64,000 nucleotides of DNA from the NCBI GenBank assembly GCA_905216145.1, contig CAJMST010000005.1, positions 62,001 through 126,000 of the forward strand, given 5' to 3'. The position numbers were made by a program, and so were the translations under genes. Position 1 is the first letter of the stretch. The number at the start of each line of letters is the position of its first letter. The notes below the pieces were generated by a model. It searched no databases and was not told the origin of the DNA. It saw only the letters and a list, made by a program, of their open reading frames with translations. The DNA comes from an uncultured bacterium (GTDB taxonomy: Bacteria; Actinomycetota; Coriobacteriia; Coriobacteriales; Coriobacteriaceae). This document shows, piece after piece, positions 1-8,022 of this stretch.

Positions 1-419
1 ATCAGGGCATCGTGCTCGGGGGTCTTCTCGTAGGGCTCCTCCAGGAAGGCAAGCATGATATCGGCCATCAGGAACTCGCCGGTGATCTTGCCGCCAAAGC
101 CCACGATGTTGGCGTTGAGCTCGCGACGGGCATACAGGGCAGAGGTCATGTCGCGGACCAGGGCGCAACGGGCGCCGGGAACCTTGTTGACGGCGTTGGT
201 GATGCCGATGCCGGTGCCGCACAGGGCCACGCCAAAGTCGGCCTTGCCGCTGGCAACAGCCTCGCCCACGGCCTTGCCGTAGATGGGATAGTGCGTACGG
301 GTGTGGCTGTAGGTGCCGCAGTCGAGCACCTTGTAGCCAGCCTGCTCCAGGCGGTCGGCCAGATAGATCTTCTCGTCCGTAACGATATGGTCGCAACCGA
401 TTGCGATGGTCTTCTTCAT
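1..419 (-). CDS. lacB: Galactose-6-phosphate isomerase subunit LacB, 3' end beyond the window
   Basis: LacB with LacA forms the isomerase that converts galactose 6-phosphate to tagatose 6-phosphate in the cytoplasmic tagatose pathway. The reading frame starts at 419 with MKKTIAIGCDH and is open to the window edge, giving about 139 of the usual ~171 residues. The RpiB/LacAB fold is shown by the GCDH start, the GTGIGITNAVNK loop and the LNANIVGFGGK segment. An AAGGA-like ribosome site (GAAAGGACGTTCTG) precedes the ATG. It lies 63 bp downstream of lacA on the same strand, so the two are surely cotranscribed. The RpiB family also includes ribose-5-phosphate isomerase, but pairing with lacA and the lac genes around it favours LacB. 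Confidence 0.93.
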   Translation of the reverse strand, partial: MKKTIAIGCDHIVTDEKIYLADRLEQAGYKVLDCGTYSHTRTHYPIYGKAVGEAVASGKADFGVALCGTGIGITNAVNKVPGARCALVRDMTSALYARRELNANIVGFGGKITGEFLMADIMLAFLEEPYEKTPEHDAL

Positions 420-482
420 CAGAACGTCCTTTCGTCTGAATTCACAAGTTGAGGTAGAAGTTCGAGTTCTCGGTGGCTCTCG

Positions 483-911
483 TTAGGCCATCTTGTTGAG
501 CATGTCGACACGGATCTGGTGACGGCCGCCGGCGTACTGGGCACGCAGGAACTCACGGGCGATCTTCTTAGCGACCTCGGTGCCCACAACGCCCGGGCCC
601 ATGGTGACCATGCGCGAGCCGTTGTGCTCGCGGGTCATGTAAGCGGAACGCTCGTCGGAAATGTTGGCGACGACCATGCCCTTGATCTTGACGGCGGCCA
701 TATAGGAGCCGACGCCGTACTTATCGAATGCGAAGCCCTGGGAATCCTTGTGCTCCAGCAGGTCCTTGGCAACGGCGGTCGCGGAATCGACAAAGTCCGC
801 GGCAGGGGTCTCGGAATAGTCGACGACCTCGTGACCGTCGGCGATGAGCATCTCCTTGATGGACTCCTTCATCGACATACCGTCGGCATCGGAAGCGATT
901 ACAACCCTCAT
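483..911 (-). CDS. lacA: Galactose-6-phosphate isomerase subunit LacA
   Basis: This is the second subunit of the galactose-6-phosphate isomerase. The 142-residue product has the family length (about 141) and typical RpiB/LacAB features: MRVVIASDADG at the N-terminus, the EVVDYSE segment, and a C-terminal GGRHQIRVDML tail. The upstream extension to 971 lacks a ribosome site, whereas AAGGAGGATGTC sits directly before the ATG at 911, so that start is chosen. lacA is the first gene of a lacAB transcript. The 300 bp in front of it carry a near-perfect palindrome and GAACAA boxes that could be bound by the DeoR-type LacR encoded at 18765-19556. Confidence 0.95.
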   Translation of the reverse strand: MRVVIASDADGMSMKESIKEMLIADGHEVVDYSETPAADFVDSATAVAKDLLEHKDSQGFAFDKYGVGSYMAAVKIKGMVVANISDERSAYMTREHNGSRMVTMGPGVVGTEVAKKIAREFLRAQYAGGRHQIRVDMLNKMA

Positions 912-1143
912 GACATCCTCCTTGAGAGATACGCAGGTGCGTAGTTTCTGTTTGGAAGTGTTGAATCGCATTCAGGTCCGGGCATCTGAATGTGCGGTTC
1001 TTCACTGTTCATGTTTATTTGAACACATTCGAACAGTAACTGCAACAACTATTTGTTTATCTTTGTTCTTTTTTGAACAAATACCGTTCACAGATGATTG
1101 CTGACCGTTTGGACCGGGCGCGGACGTAGCGACCATGTGTTCA
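912..1143 (-). promoter_or_regulatory. Promoter and operator region of lacAB
   Basis: The stretch between lacA and the next gene has no credible coding frame. It contains the inverted repeat TTTGTTC-N6-GAACAAA at 1062-1081, a second loose pair of GAACA boxes at 1019-1036, and an ACCGTTCACAG copy of the window-wide PTS motif at 1083-1093. Together these look like binding sites for a DeoR-type LacR and for a second regulator. That the palindrome is a LacR operator is an inference from position and from the presence of similar GAACAAAT sequence in front of lacR itself. Confidence 0.55.
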
Positions 1144-1184
1144 ACAAACAAAAGGGCGGCCGAGAACGTGTCTCGACCGCCCTT
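1144..1184 (-). terminator. Rho-independent terminator of the 1219-2241 gene
   Basis: AAGGGCGGtCGAGA pairs with TCTCGgCCGCCCTT (arms within 1152-1184); read on the minus strand the stem is followed by TTTTGTTTGTT. It closes the membrane-protein gene that ends at 1219. Confidence 0.85.
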
Positions 1185-1218
1185 CTCACGGTTGATCTTC
1201 CAAAGATCGCTTTGCCGC

Positions 1219-2241
1219 CTACTCAGACTGCCCGCTCTTCTTGGCATGTTTGGACGGACCGCTCAAGAAACGACCCGTCAGATAGTTCGCGGGACCGGAG
1301 ATATCGATCCCCAGCAGCACGTGTCCTAGCCATAGGAACGCCGCGAGCACCAGTAGAGGAATCACACACGAGGTCACGATCATCACGATGACGCCTTCGA
1401 TGAGGTCGGTCACCTGCTGCACGATCTCGTCGGTCATCTGCTTGGCACCACTGGTTACCGACGTAACAAGGCTCGATGCCCCATCGGTCAACTGCTCGAG
1501 CACGTTTTTGGACTCCGTGGCCTCGGATTTTTTCTTGTTCGATTTTGAGCTGGTCTCGGCTGACTTGTCCGTGGTGTCGGCTGCGTCCGCAGCCTTTTGC
1601 TCAGCTTGCTCAATACTTACGCGATACGTTTCATCGACCTTCTGCGACACCCATACGCTCGCGGGTACGAGCGCCATGCCGATCACGGCAACCACCAGCA
1701 CGCGTGTCGCCACACGGCGCAGGACGGCGCTCGTACTCCAGCGCCCGTGAACGCCGAGCGACACCGCAAAGAGCACCAACGCAAACGGGATTAAGATGCC
1801 CAAGCCAACCGACCACAAAATAGTCAGCAGATATTTCTCTAGGTATAGCACGGCAAGCACGATACCAAGGTTGCCTGAAAGCTGTGCGAGCTGCTCGGCG
1901 ACCGGCGTTCCCGTATCACCAGGCAGCGCGGTAATGCCCGCAGACAGCGCCACGCACGAGGTTGTGAGCGCCAATACGTTACCTTTCTTTTGATCGATGA
2001 CCTCGATGGTAGAGTCCCAAGTTTTGGTATCGGCGAAATGCGGACGAGCTACAAAGCCCGACAGCAGCGCCAGTACCACGAGCGCAACGATAAGGCCAAT
2101 CTGCAGCTTTTTGTTTGCGCACACGACATCGGACAGGCTGGGCTGCAGCTCGGTTACCGTCGTGTGCTCGGTTATCTGGACAGGACGCCCATGAGCCATC
2201 TCGTGCGCGTCTCTTTTTTGTATTGACCCGTTATCCGGCAT
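1219..2241 (-). CDS. Hypothetical multi-pass membrane protein
   Basis: I do not recognise this 340-residue protein. The sequence predicts a cytoplasmic N-terminus of about 45 residues, a first membrane helix near residues 47-65, further helices around 90-105, 125-165 and 180-200, a long polar, lysine/serine/alanine-rich loop near 210-255 that looks like a coiled or disordered segment, and a last hydrophobic helix near 280-310 followed by a basic tail. GAGGAGGT lies 6 nt before the ATG at 2241, fixing the start. It is a single-gene unit between lacAB and the lactose-type IIA and has its own terminator, so a link to sugar metabolism is not shown. Confidence 0.75.
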   Translation of the reverse strand: MPDNGSIQKRDAHEMAHGRPVQITEHTTVTELQPSLSDVVCANKKLQIGLIVALVVLALLSGFVARPHFADTKTWDSTIEVIDQKKGNVLALTTSCVALSAGITALPGDTGTPVAEQLAQLSGNLGIVLAVLYLEKYLLTILWSVGLGILIPFALVLFAVSLGVHGRWSTSAVLRRVATRVLVVAVIGMALVPASVWVSQKVDETYRVSIEQAEQKAADAADTTDKSAETSSKSNKKKSEATESKNVLEQLTDGASSLVTSVTSGAKQMTDEIVQQVTDLIEGVIVMIVTSCVIPLLVLAAFLWLGHVLLGIDISGPANYLTGRFLSGPSKHAKKSGQSE

Positions 2242-2358
2242 TTGGATACCTCCTCAGTCCGGGGCTTAATGCGAAAGGAAGTATACCCACCGAGCAAAAA
2301 TCGAACGGGAGGACCAACGGAGCGCACCAAGACTGTCCCCAATGACTATCACGGGATG

Positions 2359-2426
2359 AGTTGCGGTGGAATAGGGATTGTTTTGCGCCCGCCGGCCCCT
2401 ATTCAGTCCCTATTTCACCGCAACTT
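2359..2426. repeat. Palindromic repeat, copy 1 (second copy at 47738-47807)
   Basis: AGTTGCGGTGGAATAGGGA is followed 26 nt later by its near-complement TCCCTATTTCACCGCAACT. The same arms, with a different loop, occur at 47738-47807. Both copies are preceded by a GTCCCCAATG sequence 35-40 nt upstream, so homology extends beyond the hairpin. Confidence 0.85.
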
Positions 2427-2437
2427 GGAGGAGAACA

Positions 2438-2475
2438 GAAAAAGCCCTGCTGCGGATAGCGGCAGAGCTTTTGGA
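2438..2475 (-). terminator. Terminator of the lactose-type IIA gene
   Basis: On the minus strand AAAAGCTCTGCCGC pairs with GCAGCAGGGCTTTT and is followed by T-rich sequence, just past the stop at 2500. Confidence 0.75.
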
Positions 2476-2499
2476 AGGGGACGAAGTTGTGAGGGCTCG

Positions 2500-2838
2500 T
2501 TAGGCGAGCTTGGCCTCGAGCTCGGCGATGCGCTTGTAGGCATCGATGGTAAAGCGGGTCTGCTTCTCCAGAATCATGGTGGTCATCAGGGTGTCCTGAG
2601 CGTGGGCCATGATGAAGGTCATCTCCATCTCGCCGCCGCCGGCCTCCTGCGAAAGCAGCTTGGTCTGCGTGTCGTGAGCGCCGATGAGCGCGTCGCTGGC
2701 ATCCTTGTGCAGCTGCTCGGCCTTCTCAAAGTCACCCTCGCGGGCGGCATCGAGTGCAGCGAGCAGGTCGGTCTGGGCGTCACCCGCGTATGCGACGATC
2801 TCGAATCCAACCATCGAGATTTCTTCTTTGGTTGCCAT
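2500..2838 (-). CDS. lacF: PTS lactose/cellobiose-family IIA component (LacF-like)
   Basis: The 112-residue protein is a cytoplasmic phosphocarrier that takes phosphate from HPr on a histidine and passes it to the IIB domain of a lactose-type permease. The all-helical IIA family is recognised from the VGFEIVAYAGDAQ start, the EGDFEKAEQLHKDA segment and the active-site MAHAQD (His79). A GAAAGGAACGCAAT ribosome site precedes the ATG at 2838. The three lacE genes in the window are IICB fusions without a IIA domain, so this one IIA probably serves all of them. It is transcribed alone between LacI and the membrane-protein gene. Confidence 0.92.
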   Translation of the reverse strand: MATKEEISMVGFEIVAYAGDAQTDLLAALDAAREGDFEKAEQLHKDASDALIGAHDTQTKLLSQEAGGGEMEMTFIMAHAQDTLMTTMILEKQTRFTIDAYKRIAELEAKLA

Positions 2839-3052
2839 ATTGCGTTCCTTTCACACATGAACCAATGGAGAGCATCGCGTCCGGGCATACGCGCTGCGTT
2901 GTGTATGTCAGAAACATTAACATTCAAACAAAAAAGAACAATCCAAAACGCAATATCAGGCTATGAACGGTCGATTTTCACCCGTGAACGGTTTTTAAAC
3001 CATTTCGAACAATATCAAACACAAAGAAGCTCGACCCAAACAGGTCCGCACC
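2839..3052 (-). promoter_or_regulatory. Promoter/operator region of lacF
   Basis: AT-rich sequence with two tandem copies of the PTS motif in the same orientation: TGAACGGT at 2964-2971 and CCGTGAACGGT at 2982-2992. GAACAA boxes near 2936 and 3005 resemble those in front of lacA and lacR. No coding frame is supported here. Confidence 0.5.
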
Positions 3053-4057
3053 TTAGCGCAGACCGCGTACCGTATCGCCCTCGATGAGCACGCCGGGGAT
3101 CAGCATGTGCTCCACGCTAGGTGCGACGCCCTCGGCGCCGGCAATCTTATCGACCGCCCACATGCCAACGCGCTTGTTATCAAAACGCACCGTAGTCAGG
3201 CGACGGTCGGGCACGATATCGCCCAGGCTGTCATCAACACCCACCACACTCACGTCCTCGGGCACGCGCTTTCCGCGCGACTCGAGTCCGCGAATGCAGC
3301 CGTAGGCCATGGCATCGTTGGAGGCATAAATGGCCGTGCAGGTCGGATCATCCGCAAGCACCTGGCCGGCGGCATATCCGCTCTGTGCCGTCCAATCGCC
3401 ACGGACGAGTCGCGGCGGCTCAATACCATGCGCACGCAATGTCTCACGCCAGCCCTCCTCGCGCCGCATGCCCGAAAGCGAGCGCTCGGGACACGAGATA
3501 AAGTGCACGGTCTTGTGCCCCTGCTCCAGCAAGTACTCGACCACCTGGCGCGAGCAATCGAACTGGTCGTTATCGACCGTCGAGCACAGCGGGTGCTCCA
3601 GCATGGTAACGAGCACCGTCTGCATACCGGGCAGCGGCTCAAAGGTGCCAAAGTCCGCCGGCATGCGGTTCATGATCACAACCATACCGTCCACCGGCAG
3701 TGCGCTCATACGCGACGATGCGCTCTCGAGGGTATAGGGGTGTCCATCTACTTTCGTGAGGGTGATGGCATAGCCGTGTTTGTCGGCGGCGGCGGCAAAG
3801 CCCTCCATACGGTCGAGATTGCCGGTGCCGGTAATGTTGAACATGGCGACGCCGACGGTCTTAAACTTGCCGCGGCGCAGCGATCGACCGGCAAAATTGG
3901 GGCGATACCCCAGCTCGCGCATGGCGGCACGCACGCGCTCCTTGGTCTCGGGGCGCACGCTGGGCGAATCGTGCACCGTACGCGAGACTGTCTGCTCCGA
4001 GACGCCCGCGAGACGCGCCACATCCTTAACGGAAACCGATTTTTTAACAGCGGCCAT
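3053..4057 (-). CDS. LacI-family transcriptional regulator 1
   Basis: A 334-residue LacI/GalR repressor. The N-terminal helix-turn-helix reads VKDVARLAGVSEQTVSR, followed by the hinge helix (NFAGRSLRRGKFKTVGV) and a periplasmic-binding-like effector domain with the usual VDGMVVI, AIYASNDAMAYG and VSVVGVDD segments. The length is normal for the family. It is divergent from lacE1, and the 357-bp gap contains two palindromes with the central CG typical of LacI operators (4217-4232 and 4337-4352). I infer that it represses the lacE1-lacG1 unit; the inducer could be a phosphorylated galactoside or galactose derivative. Confidence 0.9.
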   Translation of the reverse strand: MAAVKKSVSVKDVARLAGVSEQTVSRTVHDSPSVRPETKERVRAAMRELGYRPNFAGRSLRRGKFKTVGVAMFNITGTGNLDRMEGFAAAADKHGYAITLTKVDGHPYTLESASSRMSALPVDGMVVIMNRMPADFGTFEPLPGMQTVLVTMLEHPLCSTVDNDQFDCSRQVVEYLLEQGHKTVHFISCPERSLSGMRREEGWRETLRAHGIEPPRLVRGDWTAQSGYAAGQVLADDPTCTAIYASNDAMAYGCIRGLESRGKRVPEDVSVVGVDDSLGDIVPDRRLTTVRFDNKRVGMWAVDKIAGAEGVAPSVEHMLIPGVLIEGDTVRGLR

Positions 4058-4414
4058 AGGTCGATCTTTCTATGTCGACGATGCCATTGGTGGCACCCTA
4101 CGCAGTCATTTTTAACGCCTTCAAGTATATCCAACGCCTCCCCCACCATACGCTCACCACCCAAAACCTACCGTTCACCGACATTTTTGCTTCCCCAAAC
4201 GGCTTTTGGCGCCCAAATGTTAACGTTGCCATTGTGCAAACACAGAGCCACCGGGCGGCTCAAACGTTTACGCATAAGGAATCGACGGTTCGCAGGCACA
4301 GGAACCACCGGTTCGTGTCTTTTTTTGTGTCGCAAAATGGCAACGTCAACATTTTGGCAACCGAACGCCAAAAGCTACCATCGTTGCTAACCCACCGACT
4401 CTTAGGAGCATTGC
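4058..4414. promoter_or_regulatory. Divergent regulatory region between LacI-1 and lacE1
   Basis: No real gene is seen. The region holds ACCGTTCACCG at 4170-4180, the palindrome ATGTTAACGTTGCCAT at 4217-4232 and its near reverse complement ATGGCAACGTCAACAT at 4337-4352. The two palindromes are about 120 bp apart and in opposite orientation, a spacing that would suit repression by DNA looping. A further imperfect palindrome TTTTGGC-N8-GCCAAAA lies at 4353-4374 just before the ribosome site of lacE1. Confidence 0.7.
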
Positions 4415-6181
4415 ATGGAGCAACTCATCGCCACCATCGAAAAAGGCCAGCCCTTTTTCAACGCGATCGCCCGCAACAAGTACCTCAAGGCGATCCGCGA
4501 CGGCTTTATCTCCGTCATCCCCATCATCATCTTCTCGTCCATCTTCTGCCTGGTAGCCTCGGTCCCCAACATCTGGGGTTTCTACTGGCCTGATGACATC
4601 AACAACGCCCTGTGGAAGTGTTACAACTACTCCATGGGCATCCTGGCCATCGCCTGCGCCGCCACCACGGCCAAGCACTTCGCCGACGCGCAGAACCGCG
4701 ACCTGCCCAAGAACAACCAGATCAACTTCATCTCGTGCATGTGCGCGGCCATCATCGGCTTCTTGCTCCTTTCGAGCGACACGATCGCCACGGACGCTGC
4801 CAGCGGCTTCAACACCACTTACCTTGGTTCCAAGGGCCTGCTGACCGCCTTCATCGCTGCGTTTGTGACCGGCATCATCTACAAGTTCTTCATTAAGCGC
4901 AACATCACCGTCAAGATGCCCGAGCAGGTTCCGCCCAACATCTCGCAGACCTTTAAGGACATCATCCCCTTCTCCGTCTGCATCACCGTCTTTTGGGTCT
5001 TTGACATCGTCTTCCGCGCTGCTTTTGGCTTCTGCTTTGCCCAGGGCGTCATCCAGGTGTTCCAGCCCCTGTTCACCGCTGCCGACGGCTACATCGGCCT
5101 CGCTGTGATCTACGGAGCCATGAGCCTCTTCTGGTTCGTCGGCGTCCACGGCCCCTCGATCGTTGAGCCCGCCATCGCCGCCGCCCTCGTTGCCAACATG
5201 ACCGACAACCTGGCTGCATTCCAGGCCGGCGAGCACGCCTCCGCCGTCCTGACGCAGGGCGCCCAGTACTTCGTCGTCTGCATGGGCGGCACCGGCGCCA
5301 CGCTCGTCCTGGTCTTTATGTTCTGCTTCTTGGCCAAGTCCCAGGAGATGCGCGCCGTCGGTAAGGCCGCCATCGTTCCCGTGTGCTTTGCCGTCAACGA
5401 GCCGCTGCTGTTCGCCGCGCCTATCGTGCTCAACCCCGTCTTCTTTGTCCCGTTTGTCTTTGCCCCGATCGCCAACATCTGGATTCTCAAGGTCTTTATC
5501 GACTTCTTGGGCATGAACGGCTTTATGTACACCCTGCCTTGGACCGTCCCCGGCCCCATCGGTACCATCATGGGCCTGGGCTTCCAGCCGCTCGCCTTTG
5601 TGATGCTCGCCCTTATCCTGGTCGTCGACTTTGTCCTGTACTATCCGTTCTTCCGTGCCTATGACGCCCAGAAGTGCGCCGAGGAGGCCGAGATCTCCCA
5701 GGAGGAGCTCGCCGCCAAGAACGCCGAGAAGGCCGCCAAGCTCAACGATGCCTTCCAGGGCAAGGCCGACGCCAAGAGCGTTGCCGCCGGCGCTGCTGCC
5801 GAGGCCGTGAAGTCCGACGCCCCCGCCGCTGCCACCACAGAAGCTACAGCCGCCAGCGACCTCAACGGCAAGCGCGTACTCGTGCTCTGCCAGGGCGGCG
5901 GAACCTCGGGCCTGCTCGCCAACGCACTGGCCAAGGCTGCCAAGGAGCGCGGCATCGATCTTGAAACCGCTGCCGAGGCCTATGGCAACCATGTCGACAT
6001 GCTCCCCGACTTTGACCTGGTCGTCCTGGCCCCGCAGGCCGCCAGCTACCTGGCCGACCTGCAAAAGGACTGCGAGCGCGTGGGCAACAAGTGCGTCGCC
6101 TGCCGTGGCAAGCAGTACATCGAGCTCTCCCAGAACGGCGATAAGTCTCTCGCCTTCGTCTCCGAGCAACTCTCGAAGTAA
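4415..6181 (+). CDS. lacE: PTS lactose-type permease IICB, copy 1
   Basis: LacE imports lactose (or a related beta-galactoside) and phosphorylates it at the 6 position of galactose. The 588-residue protein matches the LacE fusion layout: a membrane IIC domain of about 8-10 helices (residues ~20-430) with the conserved GVHGPSI loop and NEPLLF motif, an alanine/glutamate-rich linker (~430-485), and a C-terminal IIB domain whose phosphocysteine is Cys492 in LVLCQGGGTSG. AGGAG lies 7 nt before the ATG. It is followed 66 bp later by lacG1, with a strong hairpin between them. The best match for substrate is lactose because the paired hydrolase has LacG features. Confidence 0.95.
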   Translation: MEQLIATIEKGQPFFNAIARNKYLKAIRDGFISVIPIIIFSSIFCLVASVPNIWGFYWPDDINNALWKCYNYSMGILAIACAATTAKHFADAQNRDLPKNNQINFISCMCAAIIGFLLLSSDTIATDAASGFNTTYLGSKGLLTAFIAAFVTGIIYKFFIKRNITVKMPEQVPPNISQTFKDIIPFSVCITVFWVFDIVFRAAFGFCFAQGVIQVFQPLFTAADGYIGLAVIYGAMSLFWFVGVHGPSIVEPAIAAALVANMTDNLAAFQAGEHASAVLTQGAQYFVVCMGGTGATLVLVFMFCFLAKSQEMRAVGKAAIVPVCFAVNEPLLFAAPIVLNPVFFVPFVFAPIANIWILKVFIDFLGMNGFMYTLPWTVPGPIGTIMGLGFQPLAFVMLALILVVDFVLYYPFFRAYDAQKCAEEAEISQEELAAKNAEKAAKLNDAFQGKADAKSVAAGAAAEAVKSDAPAAATTEATAASDLNGKRVLVLCQGGGTSGLLANALAKAAKERGIDLETAAEAYGNHVDMLPDFDLVVLAPQAASYLADLQKDCERVGNKCVACRGKQYIELSQNGDKSLAFVSEQLSK

Positions 6182-6190
6182 GTAACGCTC

Positions 6191-6224
6191 AGGGCCAGCC
6201 GACCATCAGCAGCCGGCTGGCCCT
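6191..6224 (+). other. Intercistronic hairpin between lacE1 and lacG1
   Basis: AGGGCCAGCCG pairs with CGGCTGGCCCT across a 12-nt loop. No T-run follows, so it looks more like a partial terminator or an mRNA-stability element than a full stop. A different hairpin occupies the equivalent place at 11103-11129. Confidence 0.7.
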
Positions 6225-6247
6225 TCGAATTAGACGATTGGATCATC

Positions 6248-7687
6248 ATGTCCGTTAATCCTACTAGCGTCACCAACCCACCCGCGCAGTTTCCCGAGGA
6301 CTTTGTCTTTGGCGGCGCCACTGCTGCCTACCAGGTAGAGGGCGAGACCCGCACTCACGGTAAGGGCAAAGTCGCCTGGGACGACTTCCTGGAGGCCCAG
6401 GGGCGCTTCTCCCCCGATCCCGCTTCGGACTTCTACAACCAGTACCCCGTCGACCTGGAACTGTGCGAGGAGTTCGGTATCAACGGCATCCGTCTCTCCA
6501 TTGCCTGGAGCCGCATCTTCCCCAACGGCACCGGTGAGATTAACCCCGAGGGCGTCCAGTTCTATCACGACCTTTTCGCCGAATGCCACAAGCACCATGT
6601 TGAGCCGTTTGTCACGCTGCATCACTTCGATACGCCGCTTCCCCTCTTTGAGAAGGGCGACTTCCTCAACCGCGAGACAATCGACGCCTTTGTGGACTTT
6701 GCCACCTTCTGCTTTAAGGAGTACGCCGACCAGGTGACCTACTGGTTCACCTTTAACGAGATTTGGGCCGACGCCTCCAACACCTACATCGAGGGCACCT
6801 TCCCCGGTGGCGTCAAGGCGCATCTGGCCGAGGCCTTCCAGTGCGAGCACAACATGATGCTCGCCCACGCCAGGGCAGTACTAGCCTTCCATAACGGCGG
6901 TTTTAAGGGCAAAATCGGCGTCATTCAGTCGTTGGAGTTCAAGTATCCGCTCAACGAGAACGACCCCGCCGACATCAAGGCCGCCAACAACGAGCACGTG
7001 CTGCAAAACCAGTTCTTGCTCGACGCCACCTTCCGCGGCGACTACGCGCCCGACACCCTCGAGTGCGCCAACCGCCTGGCTGCCGTCTCGGGTGGCACCA
7101 TCGAGATCCTAGACGAGGACCTCGAGATCATGCGCGAGGCCGCGCTCTACAACGACTACCTGGGCGTTAACAACTACCAGTGCCGTTTTTTGAAGGCTTA
7201 CGATGGCGAGAACGACCTGCACCACAACGGTACGGGCGAGAAGGGCACCGGCCGCTGGCGCGTTAAGGGCATTGGCGAGCACGTGAACAAGCCTGGCATC
7301 CCCACCACCGACTGGGACTGGATCATCTATCCCGAGGGTCTGTTCGATCTGCTCGTCTACATTAAGCAGCGCTACCCCAACTACAAGCAGATCTTCATTA
7401 CCGAGAACGGCATGGGCTACAAGGACCCCTACAAAGACGGCTTTGTGGACGACCAGCCGCGCATCGACTACATCGAGCAGCACCTGCGCTGGCTGCTCAA
7501 GGCCATGGAAGTGGGCGTCAACGTGGGCGGCTACTTCCTGTGGAGCCTGCAGGATCAGTTCTCCTGGACTAATGGCTACAACAAGCGCTATGGCTTCTTC
7601 TACGTTGACTTTGAGACCCAGAAGCGCACGCCCAAGGCAAGCGCCTACTGGTATAAGCACGTGGCGCAGACCCGTCGTCTGGACTAG
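6248..7687 (+). CDS. lacG: 6-phospho-beta-galactosidase, copy 1
   Basis: A 479-residue glycoside hydrolase family 1 enzyme that splits lactose 6-phosphate into glucose and galactose 6-phosphate. The acid/base Glu171 lies in TFNEI and the nucleophile Glu386 in ITENGMGY. The C-terminal motif FSWTNGYNKRYG carries the Ser, Lys and Tyr that bind the substrate phosphate in LacG-type enzymes and the Trp that marks 6-phosphogalactosidases rather than 6-phosphoglucosidases. The protein is close to known LacG in length and order of motifs. It is the second gene of the lacE1-lacG1 unit; the ribosome site is weak, which fits translation aided by the upstream gene or the hairpin before it. Confidence 0.94.
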   Translation: MSVNPTSVTNPPAQFPEDFVFGGATAAYQVEGETRTHGKGKVAWDDFLEAQGRFSPDPASDFYNQYPVDLELCEEFGINGIRLSIAWSRIFPNGTGEINPEGVQFYHDLFAECHKHHVEPFVTLHHFDTPLPLFEKGDFLNRETIDAFVDFATFCFKEYADQVTYWFTFNEIWADASNTYIEGTFPGGVKAHLAEAFQCEHNMMLAHARAVLAFHNGGFKGKIGVIQSLEFKYPLNENDPADIKAANNEHVLQNQFLLDATFRGDYAPDTLECANRLAAVSGGTIEILDEDLEIMREAALYNDYLGVNNYQCRFLKAYDGENDLHHNGTGEKGTGRWRVKGIGEHVNKPGIPTTDWDWIIYPEGLFDLLVYIKQRYPNYKQIFITENGMGYKDPYKDGFVDDQPRIDYIEQHLRWLLKAMEVGVNVGGYFLWSLQDQFSWTNGYNKRYGFFYVDFETQKRTPKASAYWYKHVAQTRRLD

Positions 7688-7779
7688 TTAACGCCATCGG
7701 CCGCCGTGACCATCACGCTGCCGCGCACCTTACCATTCCCGATCGCATGGGCACAGCGTCCATGCACCTCTTTCCGTGT

Positions 7780-7842
7780 GGCGGATACGACCTTCCCGGT
7801 GGATGCTTCAGCATCCTTGGTCGTATCCGCCGTTTTTGTTTT
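7780..7842 (+). terminator. Terminator of lacE1-lacG1
   Basis: GGCGGATACGACC (7780-7792) pairs with GGTCGTATCCGCC (7819-7831), with a second small hairpin GGATGCTTCAGCATCC in the loop; TTTTTGTTTTT follows. Confidence 0.92.
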
Positions 7843-7865
7843 TGGGCGGGCTGGGCCGCGTTCGT

Positions 7866-8005
7866 TTGTCTCGATCTGTAACATCTAACTCGCTTTTGGC
7901 CGTCTAACTGTTACAGATCAAGACAAAGATGATGACTGGGTAGACAAAATCTCAATCTGTAACACCTGGTCGAGTTTTTGGGTCCCAGCTGTTACAGATC
8001 GAGAT
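7866..8005. repeat. Paired 61-nt hairpin repeat, locus A
   Basis: Two hairpins in tandem. The first (7866-7926) has arms TTGTCTCGATCTGTAACA and TGTTACAGATCAAGACAA; the second (7949-8005) has ATCTCAATCTGTAACA and TGTTACAGATCGAGAT. The loops differ but keep a common plan. Loci B (12678-12818) and C (18506-18647) have the same double arrangement. With the terminator at 7780-7842 it fills the 335-bp gap between lacG1 and the LacI-2 gene. Confidence 0.92.
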
Positions 8006-8022
8006 GAACGAGCCGAGCACGT

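Noticed and set aside
1219..2241. PTS or ABC permease
   Set aside because: No family motifs; helix spacing and the lysine/serine-rich loop do not fit a known transporter.
4168..4371. 67-codon frame in the LacI-1/lacE1 gap
   Set aside because: It exists only because the two inverted operator copies translate into similar peptides; no ribosome site.
4346..6169. 607-codon open frame on the minus strand opposite lacE1
   Set aside because: It is a shadow of the lacE1 frame: low-complexity Gly/Asp/Val-rich, no ribosome site, and similar long shadows lie opposite lacE2 (9219-10901) and celB (60617-62749).
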